This document shows positions 7,587-16,400 of a stretch of DNA of 18,735 nucleotides, piece by piece. Origin of the DNA: CAYRFQ01 sp964423615 (GTDB taxonomy: Bacteria > Planctomycetota > Planctomycetia > Gemmatales > Gemmataceae); the NCBI GenBank assembly GCA_964423615.1, contig CAYRFQ010000131.1:1-18735 (forward strand), read 5' to 3'. A program made the position numbers and the translations under genes. Numbering within the stretch: the first letter of the stretch is position 1; each line of letters begins with the position of its first letter. The notes beneath the pieces are model-generated. The model was not told the DNA's origin, did not search any database, and saw only the letters and a list, made by a program, of their open reading frames with translations.

Positions 7587-7910
7587 GACAATTCCCGTTT
7601 GCAGTATCTGAGGTGAAGTGGATTGTGTTTCGTGAATGCGAAAGATCCTTCATCTCCTTGTTTGTACAAGCTTCCTGTTGAGGTCGCAATGGGTGCGAGC
7701 TAATTCGACCTCGAGCGAGTTTCTTCTTCCCTTTTCTGGAAAGAGCCTATAGGAATAGCGAAAGAGGCGTCGACCTTCCAAGGATAATTGCATCGGAATT
7801 CTCTGGTGATCGGTCTACGCCGGAACCCGGACCAACTCCAGCAAACAAATTAAATGCCACTAACCTGTCGATCATTCCATTGCTCTGAGAACACACCTGG
7901 AGGAATTCAC
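7587..7910. other. Divergent intergenic region, no gene seen
   Basis: 324 bp between the divergent substrate-binding protein and cytochrome genes, so it should contain both promoters. An inverted repeat GAGGTCG/CGACCTC (7680-7686 and 7706-7712) and a palindrome TTGTACAA near 7662 are candidate operator sites. I could not place a convincing -35/-10 pair. Confidence 0.4.
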
Positions 7911-8741
7911 ATGAACATAGCCAAAGGCGTTTTCTTGACCATTGCGTTCGTCCCGCTCCTCGCGTTCGCTGGCGACGATGCCGAAGAGAAAACGAAAAGT
8001 ATCTGGCGACCCATCCTCGACGAGAAAATGTTCAAGGCGCTCGTCACCAGAGAACTGAAGACCGTGGAAAAAGCGATCACCACCAAAAAGGACCAAGAAT
8101 TGCTCAACGGCGAAATCGCAACTGTGATGATCGCCGGATACGCCCTGAGCGCGAAAGGAAAAATGGAAAACGCGAACCAAATTCGCAACGCCGCTCTCCG
8201 TCTTAAAGAACTCCTGGGACGGAGTACAAAACGCGACGAAGCTCGGGCACTCGTCAAAGCCATTGCCTCAGGAAAAGGCACCGACAGCAAGCCCGAGGAC
8301 AAAAGCCTCCGATATTACATCGGTGATGACTACGATTTGATGGTGCTTTACATGCAGCCCTCCCGTGGCGGCGAAGGGCTGCACCCCAATCTGGTCTACA
8401 CTCGTCGCCTCGCAGCCAACGAAGGGTATATCGAGAACTTGTTTGCAAAGCTCGCGACGATGCGGCGAGCTTTAACCGGGAAGCAACTCGAGGAAATGGC
8501 CGAAGAACTACAACTGGTGGCCTATAAAACCGTCATTTCGGGGAGATTGATCAAAGAAATGGCTCCTACCAGAAAACGCGGTAAACGCGATCCCAAGATC
8601 TGGCACAAAACTTCCGATGATATGATTAACAGCGCCCTGGCGCTGGCCATGGCCGCCAAACAAAAGAACTCGGATGCCATCAAAAAAGCTGCGGACAAGC
8701 TCAGTCGCTCTTGCGTGGAGTGCCACAAGGCGTTTCAGTAA
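7911..8741 (+). CDS. Secreted c-type cytochrome with C-terminal CxxCH
   Basis: 276 residues with a Sec signal peptide (cleavage likely after AFA at 18-20) and one heme c attachment motif near the C-terminus, CVECH (C268, C271, H272). A helical protein with CxxCH at the end of the last helix is the arrangement of cytochrome c'/c556 four-helix bundles, but this protein is about twice their usual length. The first half (about 50-105) shows a similar helical pattern (IATVMIAGYALSAKGKMENA...) without a heme motif, suggesting a duplicated bundle in which only the second binds heme (inference). It is exported and likely redox-active or a small-ligand binder; a partner is not evident. The start at ATG 7911 is firm: GGAGG lies 7 bp upstream, and the signal peptide begins there rather than at the upstream ATG 7854. 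A strong hairpin follows the gene. Confidence 0.82.
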   Translation: MNIAKGVFLTIAFVPLLAFAGDDAEEKTKSIWRPILDEKMFKALVTRELKTVEKAITTKKDQELLNGEIATVMIAGYALSAKGKMENANQIRNAALRLKELLGRSTKRDEARALVKAIASGKGTDSKPEDKSLRYYIGDDYDLMVLYMQPSRGGEGLHPNLVYTRRLAANEGYIENLFAKLATMRRALTGKQLEEMAEELQLVAYKTVISGRLIKEMAPTRKRGKRDPKIWHKTSDDMINSALALAMAAKQKNSDAIKKAADKLSRSCVECHKAFQ

Positions 8742-8759
8742 GTCAACCACCGCAACCCA

Positions 8760-8796
8760 TTCTCACAGCGGCGTGTCGAATCCGCCGCTGTGAGAA
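8760..8796 (+). terminator. Strong hairpin after the cytochrome gene
   Basis: TTCTCACAGCGGCG (8760-8773) pairs perfectly with CGCCGCTGTGAGAA (8783-8796): a 14-bp stem with a 9-nt loop, 19 bp after the stop codon. There is no T tract, so it may act as a non-canonical terminator or an mRNA 3'-end stabiliser. Confidence 0.6.
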
Positions 8797-8909
8797 CGAG
8801 CGAACAAAATTCGACCGGTCGTTTACGTTCAGCTACTTCGACAAGCACATTCGGTTCCAAAACCACAGAAACCTGGCCGCTTCCTCTCGCGGTGTTGAAC
8901 GTCTGTGTG

Positions 8910-8915
8910 TATAAT
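8910..8915 (+). promoter_or_regulatory. -10 element upstream of infA
   Basis: A perfect TATAAT preceded by TGTG. The best -35-like hexamer, TTGAAC (8895-8900), is only 9 bp away, too close for normal spacing, so this would act as an extended -10-like promoter. Transcription would start near 8922, giving a leader of about 95 nt before infA. Confidence 0.45.
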
Positions 8916-8933
8916 ACATAACGAAAACATCAC

Positions 8934-8968
8934 AAGCCGCGAATACTCCAACCCGCGCGGTTTTTGTT
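8934..8968 (+). terminator. Terminator-like hairpin in the infA leader
   Basis: CCGCG (8937-8941) pairs with CGCGG (8956-8960), extended by AAG against TTT, with a 14-nt loop and a TTTTTGTTT tail. It lies between the TATAAT at 8910 and the infA start, so it could be an attenuator in the leader. Otherwise it ends a transcript from upstream. Confidence 0.45.
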
Positions 8969-9015
8969 TACTGTTCCCTGTAAATGGGTTGGTTTTTCCG
9001 AATGGAGGTGCCTCT

Positions 9016-9267
9016 ATGTCTAAAGAAGATGCTTACTTGGTTCAAGGCAAAGTCACAGCGGCTCTTGCCAACACGCAATTCAAGGTCAAACTGGATGACA
9101 CAGGTCACGAAGTCGTGGCGCACATTGCCGGAAAGATGCGAAAACACTTCATCCGTATCTTACCAGGCGACACCGTCACTGTTGCCCTCTCTCCCTATGA
9201 CCTGAGCAAAGGACGGATTACTTATCGCGGTCCCCTCCGACAAGCCGAAAAGGCCGCAGAAGATTAA
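9016..9267 (+). CDS. infA: Translation initiation factor IF-1
   Basis: 83 residues, a single S1/OB-fold domain matching IF-1 closely: MSKEDAYLVQGKVTAALANTQFKV at the start, then HEVVAHIAGKMRKHFIRILPGD, VTVALSPYDLSKGRITYR. IF-1 binds the 30S A site and helps IF-2 and IF-3 during initiation; it is cytoplasmic and essential. The family is usually 71-73 residues. Here about 11 extra residues, GPLRQAEKAAED, follow the normal end. The start at ATG 9016 is clear, with GGAGG 7 bp upstream; the longer frame to 8905 should be ignored. It stands alone, not within a ribosomal protein operon. The leader holds a TATAAT and a terminator-like hairpin. Confidence 0.97.
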   Translation: MSKEDAYLVQGKVTAALANTQFKVKLDDTGHEVVAHIAGKMRKHFIRILPGDTVTVALSPYDLSKGRITYRGPLRQAEKAAED

Positions 9268-9352
9268 TCTCCCTTGAGCCTTCCCAAAAATCCCAGGTGA
9301 GTCTGGCTTTGCCGATTTGAATTCCTCGTCCGGACAACACCACCTTTCTTGG

Positions 9353-10021
9353 TTATTGGATCAATTCGAGCACACTCCACAAACTCGGGTCTTCCCAAAA
9401 CGGGAATTCCGGACCATGGCTAAGAAGCTGTTCTCCTAATTCCAAATCGCGAACGACGTAAAAAAATCCCAGCCTCGGATTTTGCTCCGGATCGAAACCG
9501 TTGAGCACCGAGGCTGGTAAGAATGCCTCAAGGCCATACCCATCGGGGTTGCGGAAACATCGAAATGGCACCGAGTCCGCCGAACACAACGGCGCGTCGT
9601 GCAAGGCGCGATGTATCTTCGATTGCGCGAAGTGAGGTTCGTCTTGATTTTCCCCACCTCCGGTCGCCAGAAAATGAAACTGGTGACAGTAACGGCTCCC
9701 TCGATGGCTCGCTCTAGAGTCACGCGTATCCACCCAGAGCGTGACACCATCCGACCCTCGAACCCGTTTCGCGTCACCCTGCAGGGCCCGCTCCTTACCC
9801 GAAACTTCCACTTGAAGACCGATTCCCAAATCGTTCCAGGCCATCCGAACGTCAGCAAATCGCTTACGCTGGTCCATCTCGGCAAGGTCATCGATTTGAC
9901 AAGACAAAGGTAAATCAAGAAGCCTCCCCGCCTTCGGTCGAGGAATCTTGTCGACCCGAGAACACGGATAGCTAATCCGAAACAAAGAAGTCGGCGGGAC
10001 AAAAGTCATCGGGAAGTCCAT
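9353..10021 (-). CDS. CBM9/DOMON-like beta-sandwich protein, no signal peptide
   Basis: 222 residues. The pattern fits the carbohydrate-binding module family 9-like fold found in many planctomycete proteins of unknown function: WNDLGIGLQVEVSGKE, DGVTLWVDTRDSR, RYCHQFHFLATGGG (a Tyr/His/Phe strand), then DGYGLEAFLPASVLNGFDP and RLGFFYVVRDLELGEQ. In extracellular enzymes this fold binds sugars or heme, but here the domain makes up the whole protein, and no signal peptide or membrane segment is visible, so it is likely cytoplasmic and its ligand is unknown. The start is uncertain: ATG 10021 has only GAGAG directly upstream; ATG 10009 is equally plausible. It is divergent from the PAS-GAF-receiver gene. 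Assignment rests on fold-level resemblance by eye. Confidence 0.7.
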   Translation of the reverse strand: MDFPMTFVPPTSLFRISYPCSRVDKIPRPKAGRLLDLPLSCQIDDLAEMDQRKRFADVRMAWNDLGIGLQVEVSGKERALQGDAKRVRGSDGVTLWVDTRDSRASHRGSRYCHQFHFLATGGGENQDEPHFAQSKIHRALHDAPLCSADSVPFRCFRNPDGYGLEAFLPASVLNGFDPEQNPRLGFFYVVRDLELGEQLLSHGPEFPFWEDPSLWSVLELIQ

Positions 10022-10127
10022 CTCTCAAAGGAATCACCGCGCAAGGACAATCCTCGCTTGCGAAAGAGACCTTGTTGACTGTATCGTATCCCCGCATTTG
10101 CCAAAAGACATTTCAAAGGGCATTGTC

Positions 10128-10156
10128 TTGTCTGGTTGTTGCAAACCACTTATACT
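10128..10156 (+). promoter_or_regulatory. Sigma-70-like promoter of the PAS-GAF-receiver gene
   Basis: TTGTCT (10128-10133) and TATACT (10151-10156) are separated by 17 bp, the optimal spacing. Transcription would start near 10163, inside the longest open frame (from 10072), which supports the downstream TTG start at 10216. Confidence 0.5.
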
Positions 10157-10215
10157 TGCCTAAATGTACAAGCGATTTTCCCGCACGGTTGGTCGCAGTT
10201 GGGCCGGAGAGAGAG

Positions 10216-11910
10216 TTGACCGAAAGACCTCGCATTCTCGTTTTCGAGACTACCCAAGAATCGCCTGGTGAATTGTTCGCGCAGTGTCAATCGGACTACG
10301 AAATTGTCCGCGTGAATTCGATCACCGAAGGACTGGATCTGTTACAAACAGAACCCTTTCACGGCGTCATTGCGCACCCTCTCGACCTCGCCGTTTGGGA
10401 ACGAGCCAACTCACTGATCCACTCGAATTACATCTTGCAACTGCTTGCCGACGGCATTGCTTTGGTCGATCATGACCTACGAATCCGGTGGGCCAACGCC
10501 TCGTTCGAGAAGATATGCGGTGGCGAGGTCGTCGGGCGCGGCTTTTACGAAGCCATCCAGTCTCCTGAGATCTTGGGACCCGATTATTGCCCCTTCCATA
10601 CAGGCTTAGTCGGCCGCACGGTCGTTACCTTGCTCCATCGTCGTCAAAGCCAATATTTGCAATTGATCGTCATCCCGGTCCCCGACCAACACGGACAAAT
10701 CCGGCACCTGTTGAGTCAAGTTCGTGACATCACCGCGGACGTCCAACGCCAACAAAAGCTCGATGCTCTGAACCAGGCGGGAAAAGAACTGGCCGCTTTG
10801 CCGACCGACCAACTCGCAGAAATGAGCGTCGAGGAGCGAGTAGAACTGCTCAAGTCCAACATCCGACGTTTCACTCACGACTTGTTGCACTACTCCGTCG
10901 TCGAGATTCGAGTCCTCGATAAACATACCGGGCGATTGGATTCCTTATTCGAGGAGGGCATGACACCCAACGCCGCAACACGGGTCCTCTATGCGCGAGC
11001 CGAAGATAACGGAGTCACGGGATTCGTCGCGGCCACAGGAAAAAGTTACCTTTGCCCCGATACGGCCAGCGACCCACTCTACATCGAAGGCGCCAAGGGA
11101 GCCCGGAGTTCGATTACCGTGGCGTTACGCGTCGGGGAAGAAATCATCGGCACCTTCAACGTGGAAAGCCCAGTACCCAACAGTTTTGGCGAGCAAGACC
11201 TTCAGTTCTTGGAGATCTTTGGCCGGGAAGTAGCCCAAGCCCTCCACACACTCGAGTTGCTCACGGCAGAGAAACGATCAACGGTGACCCAATCGGTCGA
11301 AACGATCAGTCGGGAAGTAGCCATGCCCGTCGACAAAATTTTGACGATGGCCACAACCATGCTCGACCAACTACTCGGCCAAGCCCCAAGCATGGAACAA
11401 CAAATCCGCCAAATCCTCGCCGCCGCTCGCTCCATCAAAGAGATCATCCACAAGCAAGGAGAGAATCTCGGATCGCCACCACCCTCGTCGACCGACTTGG
11501 ACACTCACCCCTCCTTGACGGGCTTGCGTGTCCTCGTAGCCGACAGCGACGAACGTATTCGTCGCTCGGCCCACAGCCTTCTTGGCCGTCGAGGTTGTAT
11601 TGTCGAGACTGCGCGAGACGGCAAGGAGGTCATGATCATGGCCAAACTCGGGCAATACGATGCCATCCTGGCCGACATTCGCCTGCCCGACCTTGGTGGC
11701 TACGAAGTTTACAAGGGACTTCGTGAAGCTCAGCCTAACTCAAACGTTATTCTCATGACCGGCTACGGATACGACCCCTCCCATTCGATCGTCAAAGCTC
11801 GACAAGACGGTCTCCAACACGTGCTCTATAAACCCTTCCGTGTCGATCAGTTATTGTCCGTCTTGGAAGAATTGTACACCTCCAAAACTGGTGCTGCTGC
11901 ACAAACCTAG
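10216..11910 (+). CDS. PAS-GAF-receiver signalling protein with degenerate histidine-kinase core
   Basis: 564 residues from TTG 10216. In order: a short receiver-like N-terminal segment (about 1-65), a PAS domain (about 72-172, with LADGIALVDHDLRIRWANASFEKICG), a GAF domain (about 190-345, with VVEIRVLDKHTGRLDSLFEEG and ARSSITVALRVGEEIIGTFNVES), a helical DHp-like stretch (about 352-412) and a C-terminal receiver (about 436-555). The receiver has phospho-acceptor D487 in ILADIRLPDLGGYE, T515 in LMTGYGYD and K539 in YKPF, so it should be phosphorylatable. In the DHp-like part SREVAMPVDKIL aligns with the H-box, with Arg in place of the catalytic His, and there is no ATPase domain; it cannot be a standard kinase. 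It is cytoplasmic. I prefer TTG 10216 over the frame opening at 10072 because GGAGAGAG is next to it and a promoter lies within the upstream part. It converges on the metallo-beta-lactamase gene. Confidence 0.88.
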   Translation: MTERPRILVFETTQESPGELFAQCQSDYEIVRVNSITEGLDLLQTEPFHGVIAHPLDLAVWERANSLIHSNYILQLLADGIALVDHDLRIRWANASFEKICGGEVVGRGFYEAIQSPEILGPDYCPFHTGLVGRTVVTLLHRRQSQYLQLIVIPVPDQHGQIRHLLSQVRDITADVQRQQKLDALNQAGKELAALPTDQLAEMSVEERVELLKSNIRRFTHDLLHYSVVEIRVLDKHTGRLDSLFEEGMTPNAATRVLYARAEDNGVTGFVAATGKSYLCPDTASDPLYIEGAKGARSSITVALRVGEEIIGTFNVESPVPNSFGEQDLQFLEIFGREVAQALHTLELLTAEKRSTVTQSVETISREVAMPVDKILTMATTMLDQLLGQAPSMEQQIRQILAAARSIKEIIHKQGENLGSPPPSSTDLDTHPSLTGLRVLVADSDERIRRSAHSLLGRRGCIVETARDGKEVMIMAKLGQYDAILADIRLPDLGGYEVYKGLREAQPNSNVILMTGYGYDPSHSIVKARQDGLQHVLYKPFRVDQLLSVLEELYTSKTGAAAQT

Positions 11911-11936
11911 CTCCATCTCTCACAGCCCCAAATCCA

Positions 11937-12689
11937 TTATACCTCAAAGTACTCCCCCTCTCTGAGCGCGGAGATCACACTCTTCCCAACGTCGAAGTCA
12001 TCGGGGCAATGAATCAAACGCATCTTTTCTCGCGTGGCTTTTGGTAGCGCGTGGAGTTTGTCATAAGGCGTATGCGTTGGACCAAATCCGGCCTCGTGAA
12101 TGATCAAGTCGGCTTCATCGAGCCAACTGATAAGATGCGGATCGAACGTGGCGTCTGCGCTACACCCGAGTGTACGTCCACACGCCGTTATCCGAAACGC
12201 CGTTGTTGGGATGCTGTGGCCCGTGAACCGACACTCCACCGAGAATGGACCCACCTGAACGGGGTGGTTTTCGCTCAGGTCTTTCAGTTCCAAAAAATCC
12301 GATAAGTCTCTTCGTTTTGGTCCCTGGCCAGGATGCACCGACCATTCCATACTTCCTGCAAGCTTGCCCGGCCACAGTTTTTTCGACACTTCGGGATGGG
12401 CATAAAGAACGCCGCGCCCACGTTGCACGACATACTGCATATAATAGGCGTAGGATTCGACGCCAGAAGAATGGTCTGCGTGAAGGTGGCTCAACAGAAT
12501 TCCTGAAAATTCATCCAAATCGAGCGACAAACTCGCCTTGGTTGCTGCTTCTCTTACTATCTTGCGAATAGGATGAGGACAATCCAGGAGCCACCAGCTC
12601 GAATCTGCGTGTAGTGCCAAGCAACTCGAATAATGAAACGCCGAAAAAGCATCGCCGATACCCAACACCAAAACTTTGAACTTGGACAT
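11937..12689 (-). CDS. Metallo-beta-lactamase fold hydrolase, RNase Z/PhnP-like
   Basis: 250 residues. The zinc signature HLHADH (68-73) is intact, with the other expected ligands H158 (TGHSIPTTAFRI), D179 (GCSADATFDP) and H213 or H227 near the C-terminus. The LLSHLHADHSSGVESY layout and GCSADATFDPHLISWLDEADLIIHEAG resemble the RNase Z/PhnP/PqqB branch of the superfamily, which acts on phosphodiesters or related substrates, but I cannot pick one substrate. There is no signal peptide; it is cytoplasmic. I chose ATG 12689 because the conserved strand KVLVLGIGDAFSAFHYSSC begins right after it and AGAGAAAG lies just upstream; the longer frame to 12770 adds 27 residues without family resemblance. 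It converges on the receiver gene with a 26-bp gap, and a long gene-free stretch lies upstream. Confidence 0.87.
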   Translation of the reverse strand: MSKFKVLVLGIGDAFSAFHYSSCLALHADSSWWLLDCPHPIRKIVREAATKASLSLDLDEFSGILLSHLHADHSSGVESYAYYMQYVVQRGRGVLYAHPEVSKKLWPGKLAGSMEWSVHPGQGPKRRDLSDFLELKDLSENHPVQVGPFSVECRFTGHSIPTTAFRITACGRTLGCSADATFDPHLISWLDEADLIIHEAGFGPTHTPYDKLHALPKATREKMRLIHCPDDFDVGKSVISALREGEYFEV

Positions 12690-13073
12690 TGTCTTTCTCT
12701 TTGAGGCCGTTCGTAACTGCTCGAGCAGGAAGGAGTCTGGATAATGCCATATGTAGATGATCACAGACATTCGTCGCGAATCTCTGTATGGTAGCAGGTG
12801 AAAGTGTCGTTTGGAGCAGCGGAAAGAATCGTAATTTCATGCAGAAATCAGGCCAGCCTGAGTTTGTTTGCCCGAAAACCAATCCTAAGCTATTTCCGGC
12901 GAACATGTTGCAGCGATTACTTTGTTTCGACCACATAACGACTCTCGTGGCAACCGTTCCAATACTTGTCATCTGGGTGGTGACAACTGTATTCCGTTCG
13001 ATAAGACGTCGATACAAGTTTCGGCAACCCGAGTGCTCCTCTCGATTTCGGAATTCGGCTCTTGCCAGGTAAT
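12690..13073. other. Gene-free stretch upstream of the hydrolase
   Basis: No frame here has both a ribosome binding site and protein-like composition. The short frames on both strands overlap one another and the neighbouring repeats. The promoter of the hydrolase gene must lie at its left end. Confidence 0.4.
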
Positions 13074-13180
13074 CGTAGGTACACGCGGCTCGCGTGGACT
13101 TCTATGAATTTCCGTAGGTACACGCGGCTCGCGTGGACTTCTATGAACCGCAGTCGAGTCCACGCGAGCCGCGTGTACCT
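13074..13180. repeat. Palindromic repeat cluster, three units
   Basis: Two identical 35-bp direct copies (13074-13108 and 13113-13147) are separated by 4 bp. An inverted copy of the 23-bp core follows at 13158-13180. Each core holds the palindrome CACGCG-gct-CGCGTG. Copies two and three can form a long hairpin with a 23-bp stem and an 18-nt loop. Two minus-strand frames pass through all units without a stop, giving repeating peptides such as SPREPRVPT, a typical by-product of such intergenic repeats. The layout is REP/BIME-like. Confidence 0.85.
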
Positions 13181-13480
13181 GTGACAAACACAGAAATCCA
13201 AAATCCAAAGGATCACCCCTACCACCCAAGCGATCTCGATTTCTTCTCCTGACACTGTATGCTGGAATGCTTGCGAGGGATCGAGTGCTCAGAAGCGAAA
13301 GAACATGCGTGTTGATCGAGGCGAAACCGGACAGATACCTTCATCGGGGGAGTCAATGACACACTGCGATCGGGACAGCGAAGTACCGAAAACCAGAATC
13401 AACGAAACACAAAACGAGCTTGATCCAACCGCCCATAAACCGGGGCAACGCCAGAGTGAAAAGAATACAAGGAAAATCCG
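13181..13480. other. Upstream region of the 1348-residue protein gene
   Basis: 300 bp without a convincing gene. It should contain the promoter for the large gene, but I could not pick a clear -35/-10 pair. The frame starting at 13305 has no ribosome binding site and runs into the large gene in another frame. Confidence 0.35.
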
Positions 13481-16400
13481 ATGGACCAACTTCTGCAGCA
13501 ACTACTCGGCTATCTCAACTTTTCCGAAGGCCGCCCCGACACGCGTTTCCAACAAACCTTGAACGAGACCTACCTCGCACTCACGCAGACAAACAACCAC
13601 AACGTTTGGACAACTCTCGCTTCGCGTCTACGTTCGACCTTGCAAGAACTCCACGAGAGCGGTGCCCCTGCCTTCCGTGACGTGAGTCAAGCCGAAGCCG
13701 CTCTCACGACCGTGATCGATCATGTCATTCCCGCCTACCGAGATTTCCACAAAGATCTACTCTTCAGCCTCGATGACCAGGAGTTGTTCCGGCCCTTCTT
13801 TCTGGCTCGCGTTTTCGAAGCCGTTTTATTGACTGAACAATACCGAGACGATCCAGAAAAGGCCGTCGACCCTGTCCTGAAACGCCTCAATGATTATGTC
13901 GGCCATCGCCCCGTAGCCATCCTCGAAACACGACCGAAAGCCGAACCCTATCCTCACGAAAGGCTACGGCCAATCCCCCTCTTCATTCAGGAGGCCGGAG
14001 TTGCCTCCGGACGGTATCACGATCTCATCTCCAAAACCCTCGAGGTATTGCAGGCGACCGACGACGCACTTCTCACCGATGCCTTCTTCGACCTCGACAA
14101 TTTGGAAGAAATAGCCCTTGATCCTCGTGCCTACGACCACGGACATCCAGTCAACCGAAGGCCGAATTATATTTTCGGTGAGTGGGACCCTCATCTTATC
14201 GACAACCGTGGGTTCTATCGGAGGTTCGTACTCCGCAAGCTGACTCTCGACGCCATTCTTTCTCGACCCGACAACCCTGGCGACCTCCCTCGCGACGAAT
14301 TGTTGTTCGAGGCTGCGTCCGTGCTGGCGGGCATCATGTTAATGTCGACTGGAATTAGCGGAAGCGGACCCGAGACACACGATTCGTCCGTCACGCTCAC
14401 AAACTTGATCCCAAGAATCGCTCGGTATCGCGACACTTTTTACCAAAATCTACTGGCCAAGATCGAAGGCTCCCACGGCGACCGCCTCCGCAAGGAAGCG
14501 GAAGTCACCCGCCAACCTTTTGGCGGTGCTCGCCAACACCTCAATTTGCACCTCGCTCGCCATCGCGCAGCCCAACTACAACACCGGCACCTCGCCCTCT
14601 TGATGGCTGACCTCGGCTATCCGGAAGCCAGCCGACGCCAAGCTGACAAGATTCCCGCTGCCTCAATGCGATTGTTGAGCGAAATTCACATTCGCCTCAC
14701 CCTCGGCAAGACCTACATCGAGCAAGGCAAACTCGAGGAAGCCGCCGCATTTCTCCCCGAGATCGAGGACCTGTTGCTCCGAGGAATCGACTGCGGGGCG
14801 CTGGCCGACCCGTGGAACATCCTGGGATACGGCGGTTTGTTTCCACTCTTCCACGCCATGGAAGATAGCATCCGCGATCCCCGCATCGACGAACTGGTCG
14901 AAGTGCTCGACGACACGTTCAACCTCTACGCCGAGTTGTCCAGTGAAGCTGCGGCGACCGGGAAAAACGAATTAAGTGCCCGTCTTCTAAAAGACATGAA
15001 AAAACTCGCACAGTGGTGGGACAAATTCGCCACGACCGAAGTGAACGACGTCCAACGGGTCCACGGAGGCGAAGCCACTTCCTCCGCCGAGCACGTTGCC
15101 AAAGCCCTACGGCTCTGGCGCGAACGAGGCGAAGCAACGGCCGACCTGGCCTTTTGGCGAGACCATTTGGAAGGGTTCACGTCCACCAAAGCGTTCTCCC
15201 TCGTCGTCGATGCCCTCCTCAAGAAAGAAGATTACCGGGCTGCTTTGGGATTGCTCATGAACTGGCTCAGCCAAGTCGAGGAAGTACCACTCGAGGACGG
15301 CGAATACTCGTTCCATGGTTTGGCGATACGTTGGATGTTGGGTATTTGCGAAGCGATCTTCGCAGACCAGGAGAATCTCGAGAACAGCGAACTCCAGCGC
15401 CAAACCTCCTCCGAAGAGGAAGACATCCCGCAACCGGAAAATGCCACCGAGAAATTTCTCGAGAACGAACCACCACCTGTCGTCGTCAAGTTTTTCGATT
15501 ACCTCGAAGCCAATGCGGAAGACTACTGGAACATCCCCGATCTCGAACTCCTCGGCATTCCGTTGGAACCCACCGAAGACGATTTCGTGGAAGAGGAAGA
15601 CTCCGAACCCGAAGAAGACAACATCTTTGGGGCGGCTTACGAAAACATGACTTACCAGGACAGCACCGATGACGATGTCGAAGCGGAAGTGCTCGACGTC
15701 GGCCCCGAGCCTGAATTCGACCTGGAACTCGAAGGTGAGCGGATCGAGAAGCACCTCCGCTTTTTGTCGACCGTGGCCAGACTCTGGAACATCGCCGCAC
15801 GGGCCACAAGCGACCCCGACCCAGACAACAAAATCATCGACGAATTCCATCCCCTCAACCGCTGGCTCGGACAAGCCAAACGCAACTATCGCGGACTCCT
15901 CAAACTCCTCGACACGATCAACGATCACCCAATCCCCGATCCGTCCGGTAGTTACGAATCGTTGGTCGAGTTCGATCGCCGACGTGTCATCAAGGACCGT
16001 TTGCTCCACGCCGTGATCGGCACCTGTCTGGATACGTGGCTCGCCATGGGAGCCTTGTACGGACGTTGTCCAAGCGATGAGCAACGTGGATGGGAAGCCG
16101 ACCTCACCCAACTCGAAGAAGCCCTCTGGTCGAATGACTCCAACGCAGCCCGCGCTGCCGTCATGTCGTTCCTCGACTCGTTCCGAACAGAACCACTGCT
16201 CTTCGTTCCATTGAGCAACGGCGGAAACCCGAAATACGTTCTACAAGCCACCCGAGCACAAACGATTTTGCGAGCACTCGTGGCAAATCTACCCCGCTTG
16301 GGCTTGATCAAGGAAACCCATTTGACCGTCCAAACGGCGCACGAAATGGAACGACGCCAGACACTCCAGGGCCAACGCGTCACCGAATTCGACCGACTCT

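Noticed and set aside
10072..10215. N-terminal extension of the PAS-GAF-receiver protein from the TTG at 10072
   Set aside because: The 48 codons contain a good -35/-10 pair and precede a strong purine-rich site next to TTG 10216; no domain is found in the extension.
13074..13180. CRISPR array
   Set aside because: The copies are separated by only 4 bp, one copy is inverted, and no cas genes are nearby.
12917..13255. Minus-strand frames through the palindromic repeats giving repeated SPREPRVPT or VHASRVYLR peptides
   Set aside because: The frames remain open only because the repeats lack stops; there is no ribosome binding site and the non-repeat parts are not protein-like.
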